The notes: generated by a model from the letters alone, not told the origin. A stretch of DNA of 64,000 nucleotides from Paragonimus skrjabini miyazakii (GCA_014338405.1 JTDE01000169.1:130044-194043), one strand, 5' to 3'. Counted from the stretch's first letter, positions 1 through 12,905 are shown. Numbers and translations are program-made.

Positions 1-505
1 GGCCCGAGCCACAGTACCTTTTGGTCAGGCTCATGGCTGTTATGATGATGATGATCTGTGTTCAGAAAAAAACTGTTTGTGAACTTGACCGTTCCATGGA
101 CCTAGTTTCGGGAAAATGCTGCTTCACACTAGTGACCTATCTTAAACTGCCTATTGATTATCAACCCCTGAATTATTTGCTATACAAAAACCAATCAAGT
201 TTGTTGTAAATTTGGTATTGATGAGTCAATACAAAATTCTTGCATTTACTAGCTTTCGTGTTCTAACTTTCATGCTCAATAAGACATTTAACAACAGACG
301 GTTTCGTTACACTCGCAACTTTGTTAATACTCATGTTGTGCATATCAATGTTGACCAGGTTTCCAATAGACGGAACGATCGCGTTTACTTATACTCGTCA
401 GTGGTGAACAGTGGCACATTAATTGCTTATTACCATGCTTGGTAAAGCAAAACGTTGCTGTTAACCTCGAATTTACTTCCGATTGTTCATGCACAACCTC
501 ATCTG
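1..505. other. No supported gene
   Basis: AT-rich sequence with only short open frames on the plus strand (about 60-77 codons). None has a clear splice acceptor or donor, or a recognisable domain. It may be intron or intergenic DNA next to the minus-strand frame that follows. Confidence 0.5.
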
Positions 506-506
506 T

Positions 507-916
507 TCATTTTAGGAAACAGTGACCGAAAGATTTCTCAAAATCTGCAGCGTTTTCCAATCTGCACTTCATGCCCATTGTTGTTGGTTTTGTTTGAACC
601 TGGTTAATTTTTTCACTATAACGTTTCAACTGCAAGACAAATTTTTTAATATCATCATACCATGAACCATGTCGAATACTCTTGGCACACTGAACTTGTT
701 CGTCCTTTCTCTCTGTTCGTTGGTTAAAACAGGACATTATATTGGATATGACAGCGATAACATCACAGCTTGGACGCTCCCAATCAAGTCTTAACAAGTG
801 ATTCACAAATGAGGTGAGCGATGATATTACGAAAAGCACTGAATCAAAGGCTGACGTGATGAGCACATGACGGTAAGTCTGGAACAAAACTGTAATTGGT
901 GTTGCCATTATCAGGT
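507..916 (-). CDS. Candidate exon, 133-codon open frame, unknown product
   Basis: This is one of the longest stop-free stretches without N in the window. Reading on the minus strand, a CAG acceptor sits just upstream of position 916. The frame then runs AC-CTG-ATA-ATG (phase 1) to a stop at about 507. The first third is hydrophobic, with a stretch rich in L, I, V and F. The remainder is charged and likely helical, with motifs such as RTERKDEQVQCAKS and LKRYSEKINQ. No catalytic motif is visible. A weak donor-like CAG|GTTC occurs after LKRYSEKINQ, so the coding part may end there rather than at the stop. It lies on the same strand as the exon at 4532-4849, but the phases of the two do not join directly. 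They would need an intervening exon, or they belong to different genes. Function unknown. Confidence 0.35.
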
Positions 917-3900
917 CTGAGATTTCTTATAATTAATTAATGGCAAAATTACGACACACCTTCAAGATGGCCAATAAGCAAGAATACCATTCATCATCGG
1001 TTAAAGCGATGCGCAATTTAGTATATGGTTGTATACGCGTAACGTACGGTCAACGGAGTTGCAGTCAAGCTTAGAAACAAGATAACCGAAGGTGTGATTA
1101 CTTTTCGAAGCGTAAAATAAAAAAAGGTACCTCCAATAAAGTTTTTAGATGCTACTTTTTTGAAAGCGATTGGATAAAAATAAAACAACGCTGTCAGTAC
1201 TTGAAAAGACACCAGTAATGTTTGGTTAATTAGAGAAAAAGCAGTTCGGACTGAATTCCGGGGATTTACATTACTTCAGAGTGAATGCCACCCATATAAT
1301 TTCAGATAGGCCCCTCGGTCTGCCCACTTTGTAAGAAATTGCTTGGGAAGTCAGTGAGCCGACAGGTTTGCTTGAATGGAAGGACTACGGAAGAAAGTGA
1401 CTGGATTTCAGTTTGAAAATACAAGTACCCAGTAGTTTAAACCAGATCTCGTAGACCTCAGAATGAATGATTTTGAATGCAATTCCCTGGATCGATTGAA
1501 GACATACAAAAGAACGAAACCTGTTAGTGTTGACCACACCGAATTGAATTTAGCCTCAAAACTGGATTTATATCAGTTTCTGCGTGACGTTTCAGTTGAA
1601 AGCTATTTGCTAAAAGTGCGATTCAACTATATGCGCGACTTTTCTCGGAACGTAGACACATTACACGAGTCATTGTTGGAACTTATGTAAATCTCACTCG
1701 TAAATTCTGTTATATCACGTTTGTCGTTATCTGTGCCATGTATGCTAAGTTTATGTGAGAAACGGCGGTTTCATTTACTAATAACTTACAAGAGATTTTG
1801 CTATATATGGACTGAAGTTAACATACAATAGTCCTGCGTGCTGAACAAAACTCAGGGTTTTACATGTGATGCTACGATTGTGCTTAGTATGGGGTCAAAA
1901 CGTTTCGTATGGTAAAAACATGGTCTGTGTTCACATTTTTGGGGCAACAAAAGTGCGTTGTTGGCGGGCTCCAACGAGACTGAAACCTGAATATAGTCTT
2001 TTATCGAAAAAGGATTGGTTGATAAATCTATTCAGCTACATAGGTATTGTATGCTGTCAAGTTTGTAACGAATACTTCTCGCTAACCATGATGTCTTTCT
2101 GTAAATTGTTTTGGCATGATGATCAGCATTAGTCGTGAGACCATCGCTTGTATCCAACGGGATAGTTACTGTATCTTACCAAGGAACACTGTCCAACCTA
2201 GACTTTATACTCAAGTAAGTATGATCGACAATTTGTAAAATCCATGGTACAATTTCCAAAACGGCCCAAATTTGTTTCAGAAGTGTATTGTCCATTTCTA
2301 ACTCGTGTTAATACACTCATCTCATCAATTGACTTTGTGCAATAAATGCGTGAACGTTTATTCTAGACATCGTTGCATTCCAAGGAATCATCACTGCACA
2401 TACATAATGTAGGAACGAAGACAGTCAAGCTACTTAGTGTAGGTGGTCGTTTGAGGGTAGTAAATAAATCACACAAAACCCGGAAACAATACTGCGTTAT
2501 AAATTATTGCGAATATTGATCAGTGCACATTTGAACGTCTCGGGGTAAACAGGACAGTAGGTAACAGATTGGAGTTGTCTTCAATTAAATACTTTGAGAC
2601 AGTTGCGTCTATTGCGAAAATCAAAAACACTTTGTTTACTACCAATCCAAGTATATAGGCAAAAATCAATGTGTTAATAAGTAATAAAATTTAGTTAGCA
2701 ATCTTTCCGGCACATAAAGTAATGGCACACATTCGTTTCTCATTTCGATCACAACCGTTATAACCACCAAATAAATTGACAGTTATTCCAATGAATCATT
2801 CATTATAGGAGGTGAAAAGCAGCATCCGATCTACATTTAGTGTTTGAAACTTGTCAACGTTGATTGATACATGATACTTAGACTGTTTTTTGAATATATG
2901 CCCGGAGTTTCTTGGACATTCGGAAGTTCTACGAAAACAGTGCCAAGACTTGTTGCACAATCGTCAACCTATTCTACGTAATGATATTTTGTTTGCACAA
3001 TGGGGCGAATAGAATAATCAGTAACTTCATAAAACCAAGGCGTTAGGGTTATGTTCACTAGTTCGAGCTAATTAGCTTCAAGGAATGAATATTATGCAAA
3101 CCGATTCAAGGCGGGTTATAAATTTAGCTACAGCTGGTAGGTCTATAGTTTATTCAGTCAAGCAACGGGATATATATTTTATCGAAATGTATTGTAAACA
3201 ACCCAAAATACTTGTTAGCTAAATCTGATCCACTGGCGGAGTTGCTTTGATGTTTTAGCTCTAAATGAATTAACGTTGCTGCTTGCAGTTATCCATTTTC
3301 TAGTTAGTAAATTTTTACCAGGTTTAGGCAAGATGAACGGTTGCTTAATGATGACATTTGTTAGTCTATCGTTCGAAGTAACCGAAAGTCGAGATCATTG
3401 ACCGTATCGGAAATGACACATTGTAGAAAATGTTGTTGATTGCTTTGTATCTGATACGTGCTATAAAGATCAATGTTGATTCAGAGTGATTGCCAGCATT
3501 CTCTCCAGCATCTAGTTTACTCAAATAACTGACCTATAAAACTTTGTATTTACTTGCTTCTCTCTGGTAAAAACTAACCTACTCTCTTAAGAACACATCA
3601 AAAGTGCAAACAAATTTCTAATTCTGTTTGGTTGTTCTATCACTGCTGTGTATTTATGTGTATTCTATTGACTAAAAATGCAATGAAATCAAATTTGTTT
3701 CTAAATATTATTGTGTTTGAAAAAACGGTGCAGATGTAAGTTTGTTAGAGTATGTTGTTACACTTGATTCGGGAAAACAGCCTAATTTATTTCATGTGAT
3801 ATTTATTTGATTCATCTGTCCGTTAGTTCCAGTTGTTCTAGTAAAGCGTTGGTATTTTAAACTCAGTAAACCTTTTGATGACTGGTATCATTGAACTATG

Positions 3901-4531
3901 GATCTTCTCTCAAGTGAGAAAAGCTATTCCTTAAATCACTCAGAATTCACTAGCAAACTGATCACTTTTTCCTGATAACTAGGTAAATTAACTTTGTCAT
4001 TAAAAATAAGTGCGGTTCCGATGAACTGCTCAAGATTTAGGAAACAGCAGAATAGTATTCTGAAAATCATGGCCCAAGTCTAGTAGATCTAAAGCTGTTA
4101 GATTATCATTTGAGTTTTAGGTCAGCTTTCCGTTCCTGATACGCTGGATTGTATGTTCCCTCTAGACTAACTAGAAACCAAGATGACCAAGATATGCAAA
4201 TCACGTAAGTCCCTCCTTCACAGCCGATACATAAAGAACTGGCAACTGAGCGACCCAACGCACCAGCTCTTAACCGGCAGGGTTTTCTGCACAATCCTTC
4301 CTTCGAGTTATTCTTAACTGATTAGTTTAAACAAAGGTAAAACTGGCGATAAATCATCGGTTCGTGAGTGAACACAAATGTGCACAAAAGTGGACACTAA
4401 TTTCAATAGTGTCTGCATCGATTTTCCGTAATGCCCTCTGAATGCACAAACAACATTTTTCAAGCATTGGAACCCATCAACAATGTCTGAAATGGGCTGA
4501 GTTCATTTTATTACAGCGAACCTGCATTTAC
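917..4531. other. Intron or intergenic DNA
   Basis: Apart from the small plus-strand frame at 1462-1690, no coding block with splice signals and a recognisable composition is seen. The frame at 4106-4294 on the minus strand lacks clear acceptor and donor sites. If the exon at 4532-4849 and the frame at 507-916 belong to one gene, this stretch is intronic with one or more short exons I could not identify. Confidence 0.4.
1462..1690 (+). CDS. Candidate terminal exon or small ORF, unknown product
   Basis: A CAG trinucleotide at 1459-1461 immediately precedes an ATG, and a 75-codon frame follows to TAA at 1688-1690. The predicted peptide is hydrophilic with an even amino-acid mix (for example LYQFLRDVSVESYLLKVRF, then a leucine/glutamate-rich end ESLLELM). 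It looks more protein-like than most short frames here. No domain is recognised, no signal peptide is visible, and the polypyrimidine tract before the AG is poor. It could be chance. Confidence 0.22.
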
Positions 4532-4849
4532 CTTGTGGAAAACCGATCCATGATTCTCCCTCCACTTTGCAGAACTTGTAATCTTACGGTATTCAGCACC
4601 ATCTGATTTAATCGTATTTCTGAAGATAACGCTTTTTGGCACGAAAAGCTCTGTAAGTTTTTTCGGAACATATCGACAACTGATATGTTGTATTTCATAG
4701 TTTCAAGTTCCTGACCTACAATCGAACCAAATTGTTTCATGATAACTGGCATCGATGTCGTTGATTGTGGTACGGGTTTAGTAAACAGTGATAATCGGTT
4801 CTTCGTGATATCCAAATAACTTTGCCAACAAGTTTCGCACTTCTTTAGG
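4532..4849 (-). CDS. Internal exon, spectrin-repeat-sized helical segment
   Basis: On the minus strand the acceptor reads ATCTCAG before position 4849, and the donor reads ACAAG|GTAAAT after 4532, a near-consensus site. The exon between them is open throughout, 318 nt long, and symmetric (phase 2 at both ends). It encodes about 106 residues, the usual length of one spectrin repeat. The peptide starts with a segment containing a tryptophan (KKCETCWQSYLDITKNRL). It continues as amphipathic, probably helical sequence with regularly spaced L, I, V and M (for example QELETMKYNISVVDMFRKNL and LNQMVLNTVRLQVLQ). Length, symmetry and helix-like pattern fit a repeat from a large rod protein of the spectrin, plakin or nesprin kind, but I cannot name the gene. 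The gene would run right to left, with neighbouring exons several kb away, as is common in fluke genomes. Confidence 0.5.
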
Positions 4850-7800
4850 CTGAGATAAACATGTAAGAGTTCGAATCATCTTGTGTGCTAATTACCACCA
4901 GCCTACAACACAATGGAATAAGATACGGTCTAATCAGATACTGCATCTCCGTTTCTTTGGATTTATGGCTCCACATCAGCACTCGAATGGCTCTGCTTGT
5001 TTAAAAATATTTGTTTAGTAGGCGTAAATATACGCACTGCACACATCTCAACGCAAAACCTTGAACAGAACAAAAAGATATCTCAAGTTTGCAACGGGTT
5101 GTGCGCAAACGGTAGCGTCTCACCCCGACTGACAGAAGATGGTTGGGTGGCTAGTGAGCTAGGCTGGCAGTCTATTGCGGCTGAACATTCGCTACATCGC
5201 TTGCGACAGCCAGCTATAAGCATGTCGATGACCCATGCTTGACTGGTCTGTGTACAATTGGGCCACTGCAATGTCATTCGTCCTGTAGTAGTCATGACGT
5301 AGTCATTCGTGCTCAATATATTTTTGACAAACAATAAGTGTGATGAGATTCATAACTAATAAGGTGACTGGATACATTGTTCATGGGTGTTGCAACCACA
5401 CTTGAATTGAGACGACGAATGGAAAAATCGGGAGGAAATCTATGTATTAAGCCAGTTTGATAGGTTACGCTCCTGTAATAGGCGTCATCCTTGAGTTCCG
5501 CAGAGGGTAGTACGTGTGCAGCATGATCGATGTGATCCCGGATAGTGTGTTGATAGTGCGCTATCACACATCATGTGATACACTCTTGACTGAGCAAAAA
5601 GAGAAACGGATTGTGCTTTGCGGTGAATTTCAGCCCAGACAAAAATGTATGGTGTCCACATATTGCGAGGAAAGAAAATAAACTTGTCACGTTAGTTCAA
5701 GTTCAAAAGTGATCTTTATTAAGCACCACGATCTTCTTCCTAGTTTAATACGTGACAACACCATACCGTAGTTATTCATTTGGCAGCCATTAGTTTGGCA
5801 GTTTTCGTTCAATTTTGCTGCAATTTCTGGAATCCTCTGAAAACAATGCTGTTGAATTTAACATCGTAAATCTGTTAATTGATTATCTTAGAGAACATAC
5901 AATGTACTGCCTACTTTAATCAGTGTAAGAATTTTGCAAGTAGCCGACTATTAGTAGGCAAAACTGATTTATTTTCAGTTAACAAGTATTGTGCTAAAAG
6001 TCTGCAATTATCTCAATCCAGCCGCTATCTGAATGTCTTAATTTCATTCAATATTCTCGCTATCATAATTACCTGGCTAATCGTTTCCTGCCAGGTTTAT
6101 CATGGGGATGCAGAATACAGTAATAGAAGTCAGAAGGAACCTAATCATATTAGCGAAGCATGATTTCCTGATTATCTCTAATTACTACATACCATGGTGT
6201 TCTTTTTACGGCTGTTTACACACAGTTCAGATTCACAACATGTTCGAGTTTCTCCACTACATTACATTGTTTTCAGCTTCAAACTGCTTCCACGCGTAGC
6301 TTCGTTTCTTGGTTATATGTGTCGTAGTCATGACGCGTTGGATAATTTTTACCAATATGGTTTCATCTTTTGCCATCGAAGAATTATTTTGATACCATTC
6401 TCATTGGAGTTCGCTTTCGTTTATCGTCACAACAGCGTGAATACTACATAGGCTAGTAGCAATCTGACAAACAATCGAATATATATTGCAACAAAATGAT
6501 AAAAATCAATCAATTTGACCGGTGAGCAGCAAATCGGTTGCTTGGAATTTGTCAAATAAACTAAATTGTTGCTTGAAACGTTAGGTCTGTTTTTATGTTT
6601 CCCATGCACATCGTTAGTTGGGTTCAAACAGCGATGGAAAAAGGCTGTAGCTTTGTTTAAATATCTCAGTGAAGTCCATGCGATAATAATGTTTTAGAAA
6701 ATCTGCTACTTTCCTAAATACCTATTAGGGTTGCAGCACAATTTAGTGCAGTATTCGAAAAATACTGGAATATTCATACACTACCGACAGAAATAAATGC
6801 TTCAGAAAAAGTTGAAAATTAATAACAGATCCACTAAACTAGTTACTGTCCATGTCTTGGCATATTACCAAACGCCTGTCTTACCAAAGATTTGAGGTCC
6901 GATTCGGTAAGACTACTGTAGGTGACGCTCAAAAATCATCGCTCCAAATGGTAATTCGTTATTTTCCCACTAAAACAGTTAACATCTATAATGTTCAAAC
7001 GTTTTGATTGACGAAATATCCGTGTTGCATTCCGTTTATACATAGTTATAAATTAACTGAACACTTATCTTGATGTTCTGCTGTCACAGAACCATTTTGT
7101 TACATTCTAATGCAATTACTGATAATTTTAAATGTTGACGTCTCTGAAGGTTTCGGACGGGAAGTGCAGAAGTGTGAATTGGTGCATGTGATCCGACCAG
7201 ACATACTTCATTACGATATATGTTATGTCCATAAAAACCATCATACATAATTCAATAAGCTTATTTATTATGAGGTTAAAGATCCATGAGTGTTATGCTG
7301 ATGAGTAAAGTGATGTATATATATATGAGATGCTATCTTATGATAACTGAACATAGATTAAAATCGTAAGCAACTGTTGCATTCCCGCGAGCTTTCAGTC
7401 AGTCACTTCTGAACAGAATTGTCATTGCCTTGACTAAAACTCCGGCGAATTTGTCAAGAATCAACGGTTTTGACCAGTGCTAAACACGATCGAATCGTCA
7501 CATGCAAACACAAACATATTTGGTCAGATCGCTCGACCTTCTTGTAGGAATAACCGGTACTTGTTCTGTTTACTGCAGTCGATGACCGCAAGCTTACCTT
7601 TGTTAAGATTATTTGACGAAATAAAAACTCGAATATAAATTTATGGATATATGTATTGCTAAACCCTTAATCATTTATGAATATATACCTAAATATATAT
7701 TGCATATCCCTTGAACTTTTACTCAGCCTTGAAATCTCATTCATCCATCTGAGTAGTTGTTGAAGGCACAATGGAAATTGTCAAATCGTTCTCGGTTATT

Positions 7801-8261
7801 CTTTATCCGGCTAGAAGTGTAGCACTCATATACTAAGTCTGTCTCTGAGAATAAAAAACTGAATGCTGATTCGGAAAAGATCAGCCACAGCATTGAGTTC
7901 AATATTGAATTCAGTATTATTTCGACTTATCTTGAAGATTTAAAGATTTGAAATAAAAAATCCTAATCTTACAAGGCCGGGGTTTTCCACCAATTCTGAT
8001 TAGTTTGGCTATGATCACATTTCTGCAACACAGGTTCTGTTTGACTACATTTCTGATGAGTGTTCAATAATTGAATTAAATTTGAATTGATCGTCATTCA
8101 TACTGTATCACAGCTTTTGCATTTTTATAGACATTAAGTAAGCGGTTTTTTAGTTCATATCTTTGCCACGGCCTGGATTACAAATCCAACTATGTTTTTT
8201 GGGTAGTTCCGGTGGCTGACTCGCTATTTACTGTCTTTCTTTTGGAATTGGGATAAAAAGT
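4850..8261. other. Non-coding; GC-richer patch at 5080-5570
   Basis: Mostly AT-rich with short frames on both strands. The patch at about 5080-5570 is clearly richer in G and C than its surroundings and carries overlapping minus-strand frames (5083-5334 and 5313-5567), a pattern seen for transposon relics elsewhere in this window. I do not recognise its family. A short (TA)n run lies near 7313-7326. No RNA gene or exon with good splice sites was found. Confidence 0.4.
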
Positions 8262-8519
8262 TTTCAAGTTGAACATTACCCACAATTGATCTCAGCTGTC
8301 GCATGCCCATAGACCTTTCAGTCGGCCCATTTCGAAAAGAAGCACTAGACTCGAATTTTGCTCTCATTAGTGCAGATCGTCAGTAGTGCATATCATCGCC
8401 ACTGCCGAGACTAGAACCACGGCCACGCTGTTCATGAGGCAACCGTGTTTACCACTGAGCCACTGACCTCACGTTAGGCACGCTTGAATTATCATATGTG
8501 AACGGTCGATCACTTTCGC
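8262..8519 (-). mobile_element. Hammerhead-bearing tRNA-derived SINE, copy A (decayed)
   Basis: Read on the minus strand this is the same element as 33741-33995. Both start with a GCGAAAGTG block, then CATATGATAATTC and GTGCCTAACGTGAGGTCA. The tRNA-like head follows, with an A box (TGGCTCAGTGG) and a B-box-like GGTTCTAGTCT. After it come the hammerhead region, the GAAATGGGCCGACTG block and the 3' end ATGTTCAACTTGAAA. Overall similarity to copy B is high to the eye. Differences cluster in the ribozyme stem II and core, so this copy looks transposed long ago and no longer self-cleaving. No clear target-site duplication was found. Confidence 0.85.
8342..8389 (-). pseudogene. Inactive hammerhead ribozyme (copy A)
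   Basis: The minus strand keeps stem I (GCACTA with TAGTGC), the CUGACGA box and the GUC before the cleavage point. The first conserved G of the GAAA box is A (AAAA), and the 5' half of stem II carries extra bases, so it no longer pairs cleanly with AGAGC. Loss of that G is known to abolish hammerhead catalysis, so this copy is read as dead. Confidence 0.75.
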
Positions 8520-11500
8520 CATTGTAAGATGTTCCAAGTGGACTGGCTGGCTTTTGGCAGCCAGCATGACTGCATGGCTAATGTATACACTGGTAGGATA
8601 AAAAAACATGGGGATTTATTAACGATTACATAGCGGAAGGACACAAACCTGCTAGTTGCAGAGAATGAACTAGGTTAGCACGCCTAGCCCCAGTAACCTC
8701 GGCCACCTTAAGATAGATTCGATATATCTTAAACAAGAAAACGTATAGAAAAATGTGCTTTTGGCCCGCGGTGAAAGGGGTTCACAGATGCAATCAGACA
8801 ACCGTCTAGTCTTAGAGCAGACCTGTCTTGTCCCGTTGGAAAACGAAATGGGTGTACACATCATGGAACAACAGGTCTAACTATTTGGCTTCAATCATGG
8901 ACAACACATCGGAATTAATAGAAATTGATACATAGCTTTTTCAGTCAGACATCTTATGACGTTTACAACTGTCGTCTGTTATTCTCGGTGCAAAATCTCA
9001 CATTAACATATTTGCATTAGGTTGCTGAAGAGGTGTTTGTAACTGTTTAATAACAGCAGCAAGTATACTGTCAACCACTGTAGTCTGTGTTCTGGTAGTG
9101 AACGAAGACCATATCAAATGCCAGAATACATAACAATACAAATCTCTGCATATTTAAACGACTTGATATTGGACCGCAACTTAATTGCGTTGTTTTAGTT
9201 TTAAGATTGGAAAGTTGATGAATCGAAAAATTTGTTCTGCAGTCATTGAAAATCATTCATATTGACGTTCGTCAACGGTATTAACAAACACATAGAGCCT
9301 TCCCGGTTTTGAACCATTCAGACGGTTTTCCATTTCAATTTCTGTTTTCCCATCTGACTTAAGTAGGCAACTTCATGATGAAGCAAAGTAGCGCGTATAT
9401 CCACAATTTTCACAAATTCACTTTTAAGCTTGTCGAAAATGCAACACCCGGTCGGTTGTAGATCGTATCTATCAGATAATTCACACCTATTGAATTAACG
9501 TATTCAAACGATGTATTTATACCTCTAGACTCGACTGACTTCGCCAGGCTGTTTCTCCTTGTACAGTAAGCCGCACACATCTACTGATGCAGAAAGGTAA
9601 CGGTGAAAGCTTCCAATTTGGTAAACATTTCTCAGTTAGTTGTACTCTTGATATATTTTAACGTTTTATCATCGAATTTTCGTGTTATCTTTGGACGGTA
9701 GTTGTTAAAGCGTCTCTCGCAAATGACAATGTTTTTAAGGTATAATATCGATTCAGCAGAACAAAATAGCAATCCATTTTCCGTTACTAATACGTATGAA
9801 GTACCCTGTTGACTGAAACGTTTACAGACGACTAAAATTGTGGATGATGTAGATACAGTTTTTATAAGAAATTCCGGCTGTGAGAATTGTAGTCCCGGAA
9901 TGCCTGACTCCTTTTTCCGGCTGTCACATTATTCGTAGGCGTGTTCAGTGTGCGCGGGTAGAACTCACATTTTTTGGGAGGTCGTTTTGTACTGCTTAAT
10001 TTCTACCCTCCACTATCCGTCGAACTAATTTCATTTTTCATATGTACAAATTACTTTGTGCAAATGGTTTGATGCAGTCTTTTCCAGCGGTAATGGAACC
10101 ACTCACTGAAATGTCCGATGTATCACATCTCTATACGGTGTGGACAACACCCTCGGTTCCAAACTGTCATTTCCGAAACATTTTCAACAACATGTAACCA
10201 CGTTTTTGTAGTTGCATGACTAGTAATGACCTAAATTTGGACCGTTTGGTCAGGTGCTCCCTGTGAGCTGGGAAAGCTAACAAAGTATAAGAATGAACCC
10301 TAAATTGTGAGAAACTAGGTCAGAAGGGATACTGACTGCTTGCTGAACCTGCTTACCAAAATGAAAAATGATTTATGACAGGCAGTCTATTACGACTAAG
10401 CCCCACTGTTACATGGTTACTATCGACAGTTAAGGAACTGAATTCTTTTCTCTAAATATAAATCGTAGAGTTTGATTATTCCTAGCCAATTTACAGTGAA
10501 TAGCAAACCTATACTCTTACAGTCTAGCTCTTTTCGGGGATGCGATCCAAACAGCGCTATTATCTATTCTCACAGTCATTGTATGAAAGTTCATTACCGT
10601 GACTGACTGTTTGTTTGAGTCGAATTCATTATTCGTGTACCACGTTACAAGGTTCAGTGTTTGACGGCTTTGTTCCTGTTGTCACTATATAGTCACTGTG
10701 ACTGAAATTACGGTTGCCAGAAAAGTTTATCATCTTTTGTCTAATTAATTATCTTTTGCACACTCTGAAGTAGAAGGGTTTTTCCTCGTTGGGAAGGTTA
10801 CATGATAAAAAACGCTGGCATTTGAACATTTCGTGAAAGTCGTCTTCTTATCATCACCGACGTCTATCAACAAATTTCAAATAGAATCAAGACACTTTAG
10901 CAGCCAAAGATTTCAAGAAAAACGAAGAGGTTTGTTTTCCTTTAGCCAGTGGAGTGCGCAAGAATTGTTTCACTTAAGCAGGTAGTTCAACTAAACAAAC
11001 TGAAAACTATGCAAGGTGACGAGGGTGAATTTGGAAAGGTAGAAACAGAAATAGATGGAGATCTTTAAATAAAAAACACACTGTCGTAATTACTGTGTTC
11101 TTGAGGGCAAAATGGAGTCATTGACCTGTTCATTTTGAAAGACTCTCACGCGCTGTTACCAAAGTTTCCGGGATTTTCATTTAATTAATGCCCAGGAAGT
11201 TTTCTAGTCATGCCCAACTTGCACTCGGTGGACAAATGGTTACCGTGTTATCATGTCTGTGCACCATAAATGTTGTCAAACTTTTGTTTGCGGCAATCTT
11301 GTAGATTCCTTGTGGCAAACTAAAATCTAAACTGAACAGGCTGGAAATTTTTTTCGTCACCCTTGTTTGCCGACATGAGTTAAGTAAAACAGATGGATGA
11401 TTGTCTGTGGCTATTCGCTGATCAATGTACATGTTTGTAGACTACCAGAGGAAGGCAAACAACCACTCTTCTGTATACACACAACTTATAGTTCACAATA

Positions 11501-12299
11501 AATAAAGTAATACATTGGCAGTTAGATGATGTAAGACTGGAATATCTACAGAGGAAATTATTTGCGGTCCACTCTTTGGACAGGTTTAAAAATGAACGAT
11601 TGAATTTAGTCGTTCCCTAGACTAGTATTCTTACCCGGAATGTGGATGATATCCCATGTTTGGCTGAATAAATAGGTACTAAAAAGGATGTGGCAACCAT
11701 TTTTCAACTGAGATTCGAGTAGTGTGACACTTGCCTAATAATAGCTCAAGGACTAAACAGCTGTTTCAGATTTAACTCACCCAACAACTGGCAGATGATT
11801 GTTTGCAGTAAGATTTATGGGTGTTATTGAGGACGTCAGACATCTTAGGACCAAAAATGAAAACAATTGTTTAACTAGAAAAGTTAAACTCTCACAAAAC
11901 TGACCATCTGATTCCGTTGATTACTGACAGCTAAATAAGCGAGAACCCTTGCTTATTCTGATCAGAAGTCTTTCGGGAAAATGTTTGAGAACCAAGAGTT
12001 GGGAGAGCATTTACTTGAACTGGTGGTCGGGGTAACCAATGAAACGATTCATTTCATCAACCTTGTCTCAGTGGCACATAAAAATGTTATTAATTCCATT
12101 CCCTGTTAGGCAATTAAAGCGTTCACGAACCGCGGTTCTTTTGCACGCTGTTTATGTAATATAACTGTTCGGAACGACGGATTAAGAATAATACATTGAT
12201 ACTTGGTAAAAAGATTTTTGTCTGTGTTAGAACAAGAGACATATACATTTCCCTCAAAACTATGCATGATAAATCTGTCTAAACAATATATTATTATTT
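8520..12299. other. No supported gene
   Basis: Frames on both strands are short and lack convincing splice sites. Examples are minus-strand 8670-8864, 9071-9256 and 11208-11432. No tRNA, hammerhead or RT motif was seen. Probably intron or intergenic DNA. Confidence 0.45.
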
Positions 12300-12905
12300 T
12301 AGATGAGATCAAACTGTGAAAAGTCAGGTCTTCGGCTGGATTCGAACCAGCGACAGACACACCATGCCTCAACGCGGCAAGGGCTCTACCAGCTGAGCTA
12401 CGAAGCCACGCCAGGAGCTCGAAAATTTCACATTTGGCCTCGGTCCCCCCCCCGTCCAAATGTAAAATTTCCGNNNNNNNNNNNNNNNNNNNNNNNNNNN
12501 NNNNNNNNNNNNNNNNNNNNNNNNNNNNNNNNNNNNNNNNNNNNNNNNNNNNNNNNNNNNNNNNNNNNNNNNNNNNNNNNNNNNNNNNNNNNNNNNNNNN
12601 NNNNNNNNNNNNNNNNNNNNNNNNNNNNNNNNNNNNNNNNNNNNNNNNNNNNNNNNNNNNNNNNNNNNNNNNNNNNNNNNNNNNNNNNNNNNNNNNNNNN
12701 NNNNNNNNNNNNNNNNNNNNNNNNNNNNNNNNNNNNNNNNNNNNNNNNNNNNNNNNNNNNNNNNNNNNNNNNNNNNNNNNNNNNNNNNNNNNNNNNNNNN
12801 NNNNNNNNNNNNNNNNNNNNNNNNNNNNNNNNNNNNNNNNNNNNNNNNNNNNNNNNNNNNNNNNNNNTTTTCACAGTTGGGTCTCATCTAAATTCATAAA
12901 TCTGC
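12300..12905. mobile_element. Head-to-head inverted tRNA-type SINE, interrupted by gap
   Basis: The left arm reads on the minus strand as a tRNA-like unit. It has an A box TAGCTCAGCTGG (12389-12400), a B box GGTTCGAATCC (12338-12348), a perfect D stem and T stem, and a near-complete acceptor stem. A tail ending in the TGATCTCATCTAAA motif follows (12303 side). Right of the head, the segment ending in CACATTTGG is repeated in reverse-complement after a run of nine C (12446-12454). The N gap starts 19 bases later. After the gap the tail motif returns in the opposite orientation (GGGTCTCATCTAAATTC, from 12868). The whole is therefore two copies facing outward from a C-rich centre. The two tails point away from each other, as in the more complete element at 60915-61140. 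A tRNA gene call is not supported because the anticodon arm is not canonical. Confidence 0.8.
12474..12867. other. Assembly gap (N)
   Basis: 394 unknown bases. The gap lies inside an inverted repeat with a C9 run, which is a likely reason for the assembly failure. Confidence 0.99.

Noticed and set aside
8051..8090. CTGATGAGTGTTCAATAATTG as a hammerhead
   Set aside because: The CUGANGA box is present, but there is no matching GAAA box with a UH cleavage triplet.
12329..12407. tRNA gene on the minus strand
   Set aside because: A and B boxes and stems are present, but the anticodon arm is irregular, and the same unit recurs with a shared tail at 24 kb, 34 kb and 60.9 kb, so it is a SINE head.
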